A stretch of 64,000 bases of DNA from Echinarachnius parma (GCA_037951105.1 JBAMJV010003083.1:1-64000); one strand, 5' to 3'. Positions 14,194 through 24,634 are shown, numbered from the stretch's first letter. Translations and numbers: made by a program. Notes: generated by a model from the sequence alone, not told the origin.

Positions 14194-15544
14194 GGCCACC
14201 ATTGTACAACATAAAAACCATGCCTGTCAAAGTCTACCGCAATCATTACATATCAAGGCATATTTTTTAACTTATGATCACATACTTTTATAATTTCTTC
14301 CCATTTCAGCACCTCAAATTGCACATTTCTCAAATGGACAAAAAACGGGAGATTGAGATATTACTATTTGCAACAAAACTCGGCAAATATTACTCGCATA
14401 CACATTGGTTATATAATGTTGAATATAGAAGTATATAATGTTGAATATAGAAGTATATAATGTTTGAAGCTATCTGCTGATTCTACCATACAGGGTTATA
14501 CATGAGTCATGCAAACTATACAGTGGCTGGAACGTGTGATGCCGTTGTTACAAAAACAACATAGAATCAAGAGGACATACCAATCCTGATAGAAATACTT
14601 GCCAATATTTTCTATTATTTTGTCTTTTGTTGTGGTTTTCATAGGACCGATACAACATACATTGAGAAGGGAAATCAATCTGGAATTAAATAGATGTACT
14701 TATTCTGAGTAATAAACAACAAATAAAGCCTGCAAGTGAACGTCTACGGAATATGAGGGAAAGACCACGTTTATTATTCTTCATTGATTTCCCAGCTTGA
14801 TGAATCCATGCTCAGAACAGCTGTGTGATACTGCAGCGCACTGGAAATCATCATTCTTAGCACCATACTCACCGTAATGCTAAACAAATTTGGAAAATCG
14901 CTAAAAATATATATATAATACATGTTTATATCACCACAAAATAAGCTTGGTAATGTATCTACATACATGTACTCACCATTATTACTTTTAAAATTGTCAT
15001 TTAATAACTCATATTAGGTTAATCAAAGTTATTGGCATTAATTCCATTGCTGTGGCTGCCATAATCATAAAAACTGAAGATAAACTGAACTAAAATAAGG
15101 TACATTTCTTTCCAATCAATGACAATGTATTGTTTATTGATTCATTCCTTTTTTACTCTGTAAATGTTAAGATACTGGTGGCAGTCTTTTGACTAGCTCC
15201 AGTTGATTATGTCAGATCTGGAATAACAATTTAATAGTAGTATGATGCATTTGAAAATGCTTAATCCTACAGTCCAAACAAATTACCTGGATAGCTTGTA
15301 TAAACCAACTACATAGCTGGGACCAACCATAAAGGCATAACAACCATTTAATGTTCAGCTACATGGTAACCATTTCTATTCCTGGGTTGAGAGCACCAAT
15401 GAAGTGTAAACAAGACGTCTCGCTGAAGGACAAATGATGGGGCTTCTATCAAAGTAGAGTGCCAACTGATTTGTAAAACATTCAATGTTGGTCGTCGTCC
15501 ATGTCAACATTGTCACTAGGCCTGGCATCTGATTCAATGCTCTC
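14194..15544. other. No gene; small 22-bp triplet repeat
   Basis: A 22-bp unit ATATAATGTTGAATATAGAAG is repeated about three times at 14412-14464. The rest is AT-rich with no recognised feature. Confidence 0.5.
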
Positions 15545-15735
15545 ATTAAGTAAGACAATTACTTGCTTGGCAGATATTAGTTAAGTAATTCACTAAAAGC
15601 CCTCTGATAAAGTAAGACATTTACTTGCTAGGCAGATATGAGTTAAGTAATTCACTAAAAGCCCTCTGATAAAGTAAGACATTTACTTAGTAACTTGCTA
15701 GGCAAAGAATTGTTAATTAATTCACTTAAAGCTAA
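15545..15735. repeat. Tandem repeat, about three units of ~62 bp
   Basis: The unit carries GTAAGACAATTACTTGCT, GGCAGATATTAGTTAAG and TAATTCACTAAAAGCCCTC. The third unit is diverged. Confidence 0.85.
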
Positions 15736-16119
15736 CAGTTAAGTAAATTGCTTGAATATTTGAATGGAATACCAGTCCAGACTGCTATCATCAGGCAACC
15801 TGATAACAGCCACAAGATTGATGAAGGCTGAACATGACAGCTAACAATTGCATAGAGAAAGCAGAGAAAGCTATGCAATGAGAAAAAAGTTCAGGACCAC
15901 TACTTGCACCTCTTGTAAAGTAATCACAAACAAACATTTGGAACACTTTTGAATTTCTTGGGTACACTTCTTGAAGTACAATGATGAAGAAATAAGGCCA
16001 TAGAAATTGCTGCAATTGAAATATGTCACAAAACTTTAAGTGCTTGAAATTACTTCTGGCCTGGAGCTACCAAAATATAATAAATCTTTCTATAAAATGG
16101 TTCTGAATTTAATGGATGT

Positions 16120-16265
16120 GGTGGGGCAAGAGCGCGCACCATGGGTGTCGATCTGTAATTGATACTTATTGTTCAGGGGGGGGGGACACGATCTATTGAT
16201 TCATCCCTCGCTGAACAATAGGTATTACGTAAGGATCGACGCCCATGGCGCCCACTTTCCAATCG
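16120..16265. repeat. Short inverted repeat (GCGCACCATGGGTGTCGAT)
   Basis: GCGCACCATGGGTGTCGAT near 16134 is matched in reverse by ATCGACGCCCATGGCGCCC near 16235. ATTGTTCAG and CTGAACAAT pair inside it, flanking a G run. It could be a small hairpin MITE immediately before the SINE. Confidence 0.6.
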
Positions 16266-16568
16266 TGAGATCCCGATTTCAAACCCTGTCCACCGCATTT
16301 GTCCTTCAGCATGACAATTTATCCACATTGCTGCTCTCTACCCAGGTGTATAAATGAAGACCGGTAGGAGGTGAAAGCCTTAATAAGAAGGATCTTCTCA
16401 ATGCCCATGAGCCGCTTGGAAGGAATACTCCCCAGGGAGTGGATATGGTGCACACAATATGTGTTGGCTTGCATTGTATCCTATGACCAGGGTAATAATA
16501 GTGTGAAGCACTTGGAGATGATATTGGATCATATTAGGTGCTATATAAATCAAACCTATTATGAAGCA
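16266..16568 (+). mobile_element. tRNA-derived SINE
   Basis: It has a degenerate B box (GATTTCAAACCCTGTCC). It then has the body CTCTACCCAGGTGTATAAATG and ACCGGTAGGAGGTGAAA, and a 3' tail region TAGGTGCTATATAAATC. The same body (CCCAGGTGGATACAGTAAATG, ACCCAGTAGGAG) and tail are found at 39395-39640. The A box is degraded or lost. Confidence 0.7.
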
Positions 16569-16635
16569 TAATCCCAGTAAATAAACCTTCCTGAGATCTT
16601 TGTGGTGATGAAAAACATGATGCCAGGTACTCACC

Positions 16636-16763
16636 TTAATATGGTTTGTTAGCTTCTTTGGAGCGCTTGAGCTGCACCTTTAACCTCTTGGTTCCCACTG
16701 AGAAACCATTCATTGCTTGGATGGCTGCCTGTGCAGAGATGGGCGAGTCGTAACTCACAAAGC
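16636..16763 (-). CDS. CELF: CELF terminal coding exon: second half of RRM3 and stop codon
   Basis: This exon encodes the C-terminal half of the third RNA-recognition motif of a CELF protein, which binds GU-rich RNA and controls alternative splicing, translation and mRNA decay. It begins after a TTTTCAG acceptor in phase 1 and completes the RNP1 motif (G-FVSY). It then reads [12 protein letters not shown], a [11 protein letters not shown] segment and the terminal KPY that ends animal CELF proteins. The TAA occupies 16636-16638. One base later comes a consensus donor (G|GTGAGT, GT at 16633-16634), so the 3' UTR is spliced and continues toward lower coordinates. Family assignment is secure; which CELF subgroup it belongs to cannot be settled without a tree. 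Confidence 0.97.
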
Positions 16764-17235
16764 CTGAAAAGGGAGAAAATTTAAAATTGATTTTGAGCTT
16801 GTCTGATAGAAAATAGCACTCTAACATTTGTTTTGCATTGAAAAATTTACCAGCGCTTCCATATAATGGGGGGGGGGGGGGGTCTTTTTGGTATTTTGGG
16901 GGGTTAAATCGCCCTGAGCCCACATACACTTGTTTTCACTTAACTCCGGCAATACAGAGAAACAAATAAAGAGGCAAATTTAACTTATTGGCCTGAATTC
17001 TCACCCCTAGCACTTCTTTAGACCAGGATCAAAATATAAAATAACTGACAGCTGACATGTACATCATAGATCAATTCACAAGTTGAGCAGCAAATGTGAA
17101 TACGAGGTGCAGATAATCAAAGGGCCTTTTATTGACACCTGTGAATGTGTCATACCGTTGAAATAAGAGATTTTAGAGGACATAATATATAGATTATTTT
17201 CACAAAAAACTTTTCATCTTATTAAGGATTGTGTT
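16764..17235. other. CELF intron inside RRM3
   Basis: This is part of the intron between the two RRM3 exons. It holds a G-tract repeat (about 16835-16925) related to one at 61129-61215, sharing TCTTTTTGG-ATTT-GGGG and a GCCC-GA block. No further coding sequence is seen. Confidence 0.7.
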
Positions 17236-17283
17236 GTCATAAAGAGCCATAACTCACAAAAACACCTTCTAAGGTTCGTTTTG
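17236..17283 (-). pseudogene. Decayed copy of the 17307-17450 exon's donor end
   Basis: About 50 bp downstream of the RRM3 exon donor (minus strand), the exon's last ~20 nt, the donor GTGAGT and the following GCTCTTT are repeated as an imperfect tandem copy. The copy reads AACCTTAGAAGGTG, then five T and GTGAGTTATGG, against AACCTTAGCAAGTG and GGTGAGTTATGG in the real exon end. A GTGAGT donor remains, so it could act as a decoy 5' splice site. Confidence 0.75.
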
Positions 17284-17306
17284 TGACACAAAGAGCCATA
17301 ACTCAC

Positions 17307-17450
17307 CAAAACACTTGCTAAGGTTTGTGTTCTTGTCGATGAAGACCTTTGCACTCATGATGCCGCCATAGGCAGAGAACATCTGTACCAGGTCAGCGTC
17401 CGTGTAGTCCTGGGGTAGGTGGTATATAAACAGGTTGGCTCCCTCTGGTC
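17307..17450 (-). CDS. CELF: CELF exon: first half of RRM3
   Basis: The exon starts after a CACTGCAG acceptor and ends at a G|GTGAGT donor, phase 1 at both ends, 144 nt. It encodes [13 protein letters not shown], in which NLFIYHL is the RNP2 motif of RRM3. It continues with a variable helix ([12 protein letters not shown]) and the strongly conserved [16 protein letters not shown], where RNP1 begins and is split across the intron as in other animals. Joined to the 16636-16763 exon it gives an uninterrupted RRM3. The donor-side end of this exon is duplicated in degraded form just downstream on the minus strand (17236-17283). Confidence 0.97.
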
Positions 17451-17539
17451 CTGCAGTGCAAATTAGCAATAGTTGCCATCAATAGTTGCCATCAATTCTT
17501 GCCATAAGTTGTGAAAAATGGGTAACACAATGCTCAAAA

Positions 17540-17870
17540 TTGGCACAGGCCCGCTGGCCCGGGGCCACTCAAAATCTAGCTTAGGGCCACCAAATTTCAT
17601 TGATAATAAATTCCACTGGCCCGAATTGGCAACCAAATATAATGTAAAAGGCAAAATAAGTACTCGGAGAGACGAGAGTAAGTATATGACAACTGCTTGG
17701 TTTAATCGTCGTAAACTCAACTGATCATCCCAGCTTGGTCAGAGTGACCAAGTTAATTTCTCTGTTTGAGAACGTCAACGCAAGCAGGGTGGGGGGAATA
17801 AGCAACGCAAACATCTTTCGCTCAATTGTGATCATACTCATATTCTCTCAAAAGAACGAATGCACATCCT
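17540..17870. other. CELF intron with a fragment of a GGCCC-rich repeat
   Basis: GCCCGCTGGCCCGGGGCCAC at 17549 and related GGGCCACCA blocks match the element at 56293-56646. A further fragment (GGGCCACCAGATTCAGG) lies at 21251, on the other side of the fucosyltransferase locus, as if the gene cluster had entered this repeat. No gene is present apart from the upstream region of the fucosyltransferase. Confidence 0.5.
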
Positions 17871-17927
17871 GAGCAATAACTGTAGATGATATGCCTATCC
17901 ATTTTCGGCGATTGTGCACATACGTCG

Positions 17928-17936
17928 TATAAATAG
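17928..17936 (+). promoter_or_regulatory. TATA box of the fucosyltransferase gene
   Basis: TATAAATAG lies 90 bp before the ATG at 18026, leaving room for a start site near 17960 and a 5' UTR of roughly 65 nt. Short upstream ATGs at 17974 and 17989 would precede the main start. The same box with flanking sequence is duplicated at 20112-20120, in front of no intact coding sequence. The assignment rests on motif and spacing only. Confidence 0.55.
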
Positions 17937-18025
17937 TAGAGTTATATTGTGGGACACGAGCGTAAGAAAGCTTCATGCGGCGTTATACATGTACATAGTG
18001 CATATAAAGATTTCGAGCAACATAA

Positions 18026-19291
18026 ATGGAAGGGATAGCAACAAACAGAGGAATACCTCGCTATGTGGTCTACTTGATAACGAACTTGTTCGTGTGCAGT
18101 TCTGTACTGCTCTACATGTACGCTTCTAACTATAGTGTTGGTACACAGTATTCCCAACCGGCATATGGTGACTTTAGGCGAATGCTATCAAGAAGAGATA
18201 TTGGCGATACATCATTAAACGACAATACGGCGCTGTCCTTTAAAAATGCAACAATCCCGTCTTTAGGTAGCGCGCCACCACCAACGTGCTACAGACAGGT
18301 ACAGTTCTGGAAAGGTTCAACAGATGCTGTGAAGCCAACGGACTACGCGTGTCCCGGAGTGAAGTGCGGCATACGTTACGTGGTGGACAAGAGCATGAAG
18401 ACGATGCGGAATAGCCATGCGGTAGTGTTGTTCCACCGTTCCAAGTGGGATTGGGCCGAAATGCATACAAATCGCCCACCCGGACAGAAGTGGCTGTTCT
18501 ACACTCAAGAGAGTCCGATCCACACAAAAAGGCAAATTATTCCCCCGAAACCATATTATAGCAATTCTTACGACTACACGATAGGATACAGTGATCGCGC
18601 CACCTTCGTTGCTTCGTACGGCTACTACGACCCAACGGAGCCCGAGATAGCGAGCGACGAACCGCGGCGAAACTGGGCGGCAGAGAAGCCACGTCTAGTG
18701 GCATGGATGGCTTCGAATTGCGGCACGACTTCTTGGCGTAGACGCGATTTTGTGGTCGCCCTCTCGAGGCACATCAAGGTCGACATGTACGGAGGCTGTG
18801 GGAACAAGAGATGTCCCAGGGAATCCGAGGATTGCACCGCACTCCTGCAGACGTACAAGTTTTACATGGCGGTTGAGAACAGCGAGTGTCAGGACTACAT
18901 TACAGAGAAGTTCTGGCGTAACTCGCTCTTGAATGGCATCGTTCCTGTCGCGTATGGTACGATGAAGAAAGACTACGAGCGCGTCGCACCACCCAACTCG
19001 TTCATCCATCTGCACGACTTCAAGTCTGTGAAGGAAGTCGCCGACTATCTGCATAAGGTCGCGGCGAATGACACTCTTTACAACTCGTTTCTCGAATGGA
19101 AACGGCACGGCTCAGTGAAGTTCAATAGAGAGACGCATTTACTCGGACCGCAATATCTCTGCCAAGTGGTCGAGAGACTTCTGGAGGACGAAGCGAAAGA
19201 AGCGGCGGAAATCGCACTGAATTCGAAAGTGCCCAATCATTACTCGTGGTGGCAAAATAGGGACGAAATGGGACATTGTAAGTCTATCTAA
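18026..19291 (+). CDS. Alpha-1,3-fucosyltransferase-like (GT10), intronless, nested in a CELF intron
   Basis: This 421-residue open frame looks like a Golgi type II membrane enzyme that transfers L-fucose from GDP-fucose to GlcNAc-containing glycans. Residues ~13-32 form a signal anchor after a short basic tail, followed by a stem. The N-terminal domain has VVLFHRS (~133) and RPPGQKWLFYTQESP (~150-165). The GT10 donor-binding domain has RLVAWMASNC (~222), KVDMYGGCG (~251), YKFYMAVENS and DYITEKFWRN (~277-300), NGIVPVAYG and a PPNSFIH loop. These match family motifs in order, and length is typical. Possible N-glycosylation sites include NYS, NAT and NDT. It has no introns, as is common in this family. 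It lies antisense in a CELF intron with its own TATA box. GC-rich codon use contrasts with the AT-rich surroundings. Exact linkage specificity cannot be told. Confidence 0.92.
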   Translation: MEGIATNRGIPRYVVYLITNLFVCSSVLLYMYASNYSVGTQYSQPAYGDFRRMLSRRDIGDTSLNDNTALSFKNATIPSLGSAPPPTCYRQVQFWKGSTDAVKPTDYACPGVKCGIRYVVDKSMKTMRNSHAVVLFHRSKWDWAEMHTNRPPGQKWLFYTQESPIHTKRQIIPPKPYYSNSYDYTIGYSDRATFVASYGYYDPTEPEIASDEPRRNWAAEKPRLVAWMASNCGTTSWRRRDFVVALSRHIKVDMYGGCGNKRCPRESEDCTALLQTYKFYMAVENSECQDYITEKFWRNSLLNGIVPVAYGTMKKDYERVAPPNSFIHLHDFKSVKEVADYLHKVAANDTLYNSFLEWKRHGSVKFNRETHLLGPQYLCQVVERLLEDEAKEAAEIALNSKVPNHYSWWQNRDEMGHCKSI

Positions 19292-19632
19292 TTAGTCTAT
19301 GTAAGTGGACAGTTATGTATACGATGCTTTACCAAACGTAACATGTCGAACCTTTAATTTCAACAAGGTTATTGAATTAACACAATAATTATGCTTTACA
19401 GCTAACATTGTGTTTAAATGCTTTAGTTAACATTCTAACAGCATAGAGACACACTTTTCTTTTGGCAATCTAAAGAAATAGCAACGTTGTAACTTGTGTT
19501 TATGCCATTAGAGGATTATTATAATTGTGACTGCGCAATATAATGTGTCGAAAATCATTAAATAATTTTGCTGCTGTGATTTGCTTGCTGTTTTGACTTA
19601 GTTACTTTACCAGTTAATTTCAAACAGAGTTG
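19292..19632 (+). other. 3' flank of the fucosyltransferase gene
   Basis: This non-coding AT-rich 3' flank is repeated at 20280-20476 and 20812-21148. No canonical AATAAA is seen shortly after the stop. A variant such as ATTAAA at 19556 is possible. Confidence 0.5.
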
Positions 19633-20034
19633 ACAAACAGAGGAATACCTCGCTATGTGGTCTACTTGATAACGAACTTGTTCGTGTGCAGTTCTGTACT
19701 GCTCTACATGTACGCTTCTAACTATAGTGTTGGTACACAGTATTCCCAACCGGCATATGGTGACTTTAGGCGAATGCTATCAAGAAGAGATATTGGCGAT
19801 ACATCATTAAACGACAATACGGCGCTGTCCTTTAAAAATGCAACAATCCCGTCTTTAGGTAGCGCGCCACCACCAACGTGCTACAGACAGGTACAGTTCT
19901 GGAAAGGTTCAACAGATGCTGTGAAGCCAACGGACTACGCGTGTCCCGGAGTGAAGTGCGGCATACGTTACGTGGTGGACAAGAGCATGAAGACGATGCG
20001 GAATAGCCATGCGGTAGTGTTGTTCCACCGTTCC
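19633..20034 (+). pseudogene. Truncated fucosyltransferase copy (5' portion)
   Basis: This stretch is essentially identical to 18042-18442 and encodes fucosyltransferase residues ~6-139. The original ATG and first codons are missing: the copy starts at ACAAACAG after foreign sequence, with a TTG where a start would be needed. It stops inside the FHRS motif, before the GDP-fucose-binding domain. At 20034 it joins a short fragment matching 18171-18191 and then a copy of the gene's upstream region, and the frame ends at about 20073. It cannot make an active enzyme. The near-identity implies a recent duplication or an assembly artefact. Confidence 0.9.
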
Positions 20035-20053
20035 TTTAGGCGAATGCTATCAA

Positions 20054-20162
20054 GGAGCAATAACTGTAGATGATATGCCTATCCATTTACGGCGATTGTG
20101 CACATACGTCGTATAAATAGTAGAGTTATATTGTGGGACACGAGCGTAAGAAAGCCTCATAC
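20054..20162 (+). repeat. Duplicated promoter region of the fucosyltransferase gene
   Basis: This segment repeats 17872-17979 with few differences, including the TATA box (20112-20120). It is placed directly after the truncated gene copy rather than before it, so the order of pieces is scrambled. After 20162 comes a ~50-bp piece (CTGCAAGAACGTAGGG and following) that is absent from the intact locus, then a copy of the gene's 3' end. Confidence 0.85.
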
Positions 20163-20212
20163 GGACCACCACTGCAAGAACGTAGGGACTGGATTCCCGA
20201 GGAACTTCTAAC

Positions 20213-21148
20213 TGGCGGAAATCGCACTGAATTCGAAAGTGCCCAATCATTACTCGTGGCAAAATAGGGACGAAATGGGACATTGTAAGTCTATCTAATT
20301 AGTCTATGTAAGTGGACAGTTATGTATACGATGCTTTACCAAACGTAACATGTCGAACCTTTAATTTCAACAAGGTTATTGAATTAACATCAATAATTAT
20401 GCTTTACAGCTAACATTGTGTTTAAATGCTTTAGTTAACATTCTAACAGCATAGAGACACACTTTTCTTTTGGTAAAGCATCGTATACATAACTGTCCAC
20501 TTACATAGACTAATTAGATAGACTTACAATGTCCCATTTCGTCCCTATTTTGCCACCACGAGTAATGATTGGGCACTTTCGAATTCAGTGCGATTTCCGC
20601 CAGTTAGAAGTTCCTCGGGAATCCAGTCCCTACGTTCTTGCAAGAACGTAGGGACTGGATTCCCGATCTCAACTCCTGGTGGAGGGATGCCTGCAAGAAC
20701 GTAGGGACTGGATTCCCGAGGAACTTCTAACTGGCGGAAATCGCACTGAATTCGAAAGTGCCCAATCATTACTCGTGGTGGCAAAATAGGGACGAAATGG
20801 GACATTGTAAGTCTATCTAATTAGTCTATGTAAGTGGACAGTTATGTATACGATGCTTTACCAAACGTAACATGTCGAACCTTTAATTTCAACAAGGTTA
20901 TTGAATTAACATCAATAATTATGCTTTACAGCTAACATTGTGTTTAAATGCTTTAGTTAACATTCTAACAGCATAGAGACACACTTTTCTTTTGGCAATC
21001 TAAAGAAATAGCAACGTTGTAACTTGTGTTTATGCCATTAGAGGATTATTATAATTGTGACTGCGCAATATAATGTGTCGAAAATCATTAAATAATTTTG
21101 CTGCTGTGATTTGCTTGCTGTTTTGACTTAGTTACTTTACCAGTTAAT
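20213..21148. repeat. Rearranged copies of the fucosyltransferase 3' end, direct and inverted
   Basis: Three copies of the gene's last ~90 coding nt and 3' flank are present. A direct copy at 20213-20475 matches 19204-19475 but lacks 3 nt (one of the two TGG triplets). An inverted copy lies at 20476-20607. A second direct copy at 20735-21148 extends to the same point (about 19619) where the first locus meets its duplication. The inverted and last direct copies are joined through a short non-homologous segment carrying GAACGTAGGGACTGG in both orientations, giving a palindrome centred near 20641. None encodes a protein. Confidence 0.85.
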
Positions 21149-21585
21149 TTACAAACCTTATAGTTAGTTCTACCCTCCCCACGTTACCTATTAGTTGATA
21201 CAGTTTACTGTATCACAATAACAACACTTTTGATTTTTGTTTCTTTGTTTAGGGCCACCAGATTCAGGTTTTGGGCCTCTAGAATGTAACAAATCTTGTG
21301 TTTTACCTAGCCTAGTTAGATATATTGATATCTTGTAGCATACTAAGCCTTATCATGTAAAGTTGTCTTGAGCATATTGTCATATTAATGCAAGGTCCCT
21401 GGGACTACCAGCTGAAGAAAGAATAACCAACAGTCCTCTACAGGACTACCACAGTCCTTGTCAGGACTAACCAAGAAAGAATACTCTTTTCCCTCCTAAT
21501 CTTACATGTTGCAATCGCAATCCTACTGAGCATCTACCTCACTATGGAAACCGATACTTTCAAAGAACATGTAATAAATACGCAC

Positions 21586-21672
21586 CTTCTTTTTGCTTCT
21601 GTGCGGTTGCTCCGGTCTGTTGCTGCTGCTGCTGGAACGCATTGATGGGACCAAAGCCGTTGGGGAATTGGG
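21586..21672 (-). CDS. CELF: CELF exon: glutamine-rich end of the linker leading into RRM3
   Basis: An 87-nt exon with acceptor ATTCCAG and donor AG|GTGCG, phase 1 at both ends. It encodes AQFPNGFGPINAF, six glutamines, TGATAQKQKE and the first base of the glycine that begins GPEGANLF in the next exon. The [12 protein letters not shown] join corresponds to the [12 protein letters not shown] of vertebrate CELF1/2, which confirms exon, strand and phase. The Q tract is mainly CAG. The intron between this exon and 17307-17450 holds the nested fucosyltransferase locus on the other strand. Confidence 0.93.
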
Positions 21673-22998
21673 CTGGAATCAAAACACACAGCAACTTGTT
21701 AACCCATTACCTATGCAACCTGGTGGGGTATGTACAAAGTCTATGGGGGTTTCAGAATCTTGACAGGAACAGGTGAAATGAAAACTCTTCTAATCATTAA
21801 AAGACAAAATTGACTCATGATTTCTTAATACTAACTTTATTTTGGCTGCAAAGTTTAATTATAGACAAATTGACATCAACTTACATCATGTAATACTCTG
21901 CCAATGTTTACACAGATGCCATGGTAAATTAAAAATTAACATGGAATATTTATATCATTTATATCTTGTTTAGTTTTTCATTAGTTGAGCTTTATAATTT
22001 CATGATTCCATCACACTTAAATTGTCAAAGGCTTTAAACTTTTTACTTTAGAACTATGTCATACTCAACATTAGCCCCTTACAGAACTAAAACAAATTAA
22101 AGCATTTAAAAAACAAATAAATTGCTTAATGAAGTTGATATACTATTAACCATATTAATAATTGAGACATACATGTAAGTGTCACTGAGGCATTATACAT
22201 TTCAATACAGAGTAGAAGAATGAATGAAGTCCTGTTTAACCTATTGCCTACAGGAACCCAGTGGACTATGTACACAGCTGATGGGGATTTCACAATGCTG
22301 TAGGGAAAGGGTCAATCTTCTTTACTTTTGGTAATGCTAATATTGGTTTTTGTTTATATTATACAAAAAAACCTCTTGAATGAGCTATGTATTTCAACAA
22401 AATTATTATTGTACTTGCAAAAAGATACCTACACAATGCCATAAGTGGTAACTCTAGGATTGTGAATAGTAATTTCTTGCAAGATCCCCAAACGCTCATA
22501 TCTGTTTGAAGTTTAGCTTATTATTTTTACTAAATATGTATCATTCTTTCAAACCTTACTCCCTAGTGCATGAACTATCTACCCATAAGCTGACACCATA
22601 GGCTGAATCTCATCAAAGAATAGAACATTGGGTTATTTTAAATCATATATGTCCAAAAATCAAATTTAATTCATGGACTATTTAAAAAGGACATGAAATA
22701 GTGCTATCTAACAAGGGTTAAATTAAACCCACTGATGAAACTAGGGCTTCTAAGTTTATGGGAATTTGTTGCTGAAGTGCAAGTTTACCTTGTAATTTGG
22801 GGGTACCTATAAAGCACAGTCATCTTTCCCCAACCAATTCAGTTTATCTTCAAAATAGGTTTTTTCACTTACTAGTATTTGCTTCATGAGGGATAGAAAA
22901 CTAAATCTGCAAAATACTTATTTTGCTCACGTTGAGTTATTTTTTTATCAATTTCTATTTAACTCCCACTAAACTGTAAATGCTTCATAAAATGTTTA
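21673..22998. other. CELF intron, no gene recognised
   Basis: AT-rich intron between the 21586 and 26210 exons. It contains degenerate short repeats resembling TTAACCCATTACCTA and TTCAGAATCTTGACAGG (about 21699-21775), with a relative near 22237-22310. Nothing coding is seen. Confidence 0.5.
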
Positions 22999-23168
22999 AA
23001 ACCCTTTTGAAGGCAGTAGCACCCCCTATAAAAGGCCAAAGCACTGGTCCTAATGGACAAAGTAAGGCGGCATTTGACATTTAAAACCCTTTTGAAGGCA
23101 GTAGCACCCCCTATAAAAGGCCAAAGCACTGGTCCTAATGGACAAAGTAAGGCGGCATTTGACATTTA
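22999..23168. repeat. Tandem repeat, two units of 85 bp
   Basis: The unit contains AAAACCCTTTTGAAGGCAG, CACCCCCTATAAAAGGCC and CTAATGGACAAAGTAAGGCG. The two copies (period 85) are nearly identical. Confidence 0.92.
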
Positions 23169-24634
23169 ACCTGTTGAGACTGAAGGGGCTGTGGCTTGCC
23201 TAAGGGAACGAGGCAGTCTAGTACACACCAGGTTAAATGAACACAACCCCTTGCTGAATGCAACGTCTTGCTACCCAATGTCAACTCAAATACTTCTGGC
23301 ATGTGTCTTGGTCAGAAGATCACCTGAGAATGCACACTCAGTTTCAGCAACAAGATTTGGCTCATTACTTAAGTTTTTAGATTTTTTTTTTTTCTAAATA
23401 GTTGTGGCATAAATCTACATTACACATTTACAAACAAAGAACTTTGACATAAAAATTAAATTACAAAAATGTATATATCAAGCTATTATGTTTGTGTATT
23501 GTGCTGGTAGCTTAGTGGGCTAAACACACAAACAATTTGTATGAGGATGGACATTACAAAGCCTACACAAGGGTCAACCTGGCTACATTGGAGAAATATT
23601 CATTTTAGGGTTATGTACAATGGTCCAATAAGAGACAATGTGTTATCACATTCAAAACAATGTTCTTGAAAACAGACTAACAGAATATCAAAACACTTCT
23701 CACAGATGTAAAAAGAAGGGCAAAAAAAAAATCTGTTTTATTTGAATAATGAGATTATGTTAATTGTCAAAAAGCACAAGAAAACTAACATCAAAACCAA
23801 GTTTTTGTTTGGGTGGTTTAATAAACACGGCAGAACACACATGGAGAACTGGGAGTGTGATAAGAACAAGCCACATCAAGCCAAAAATCAGATGAAAACA
23901 AGCAACCATCAACTCAATACGGGCCAAATTTGGTTAGACTTTGAATGAGTTAACAAAACACAACACACAGAAAGAGGACTCAAAGGGAGCCGCTCCGCTA
24001 CTTTCAGTTGCTTCACAACAAAAGTAGAACGGTGGACAGAGCTTGGATATGATTGGAGGGATGTTTGATAAGAAGATGAGACAATTGGGAATATTAAGTG
24101 AGTTTGTGCATTCCAAGGTGTGTTCATGCATGGACTGGGATCACTGTAGCATCTGTTATGATATAAAGGGTTAACCCTGGGCTGACCATATATGTACACC
24201 GTGTGTAGTATTACTATGCCCCTCTAACAACCTACCACCAACAGGATTAAATACTGGACATGTATTGAGATTCTTCACAGACACGAAGATAACACAAATA
24301 ACAACATCTAATAAATCAAAAACAATTCTACTTAGGGAGGGAAAATAAATTAAAAATAAGATTGAATAGGTTCTACTGGGTATGATTTGAGTAGGGAATC
24401 TACAAGTAGGTATAAAGATAGGATTTGGAGGGGGAAAAAGATTATGCCACAAATATTTACTTTGGCCGTTGTGCTCTGCAAATATTATTTGAATTCCTTT
24501 TCTTTGTTTAAAGTTATAAACAGTAAAAATGTACCTATCCAATCCTAGAAGTATTGCAGAATGTATTAATACCTAGAATGGTCATTAACTATAAAAAAAA
24601 AAATACATGAAAAGATTTACTGTTTGACCCCTTT
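23169..24634. other. CELF intron, no gene recognised
   Basis: A tRNA-A-box-like string (GGTAGCTTAGTGGGCTAAA) occurs at ~23507, but no matching B box or cloverleaf was found. Open frames near 23742-24542 show no family features. Confidence 0.45.

Noticed and set aside
18695-19108. 137-codon minus-strand open frame
   Set aside because: It is the antisense shadow of the GC-rich fucosyltransferase coding sequence.
23500-23600. tRNA gene suggested by GGTAGCTTAGTGGGCTAAA
   Set aside because: No proper B box or acceptor pairing follows at the expected distance.
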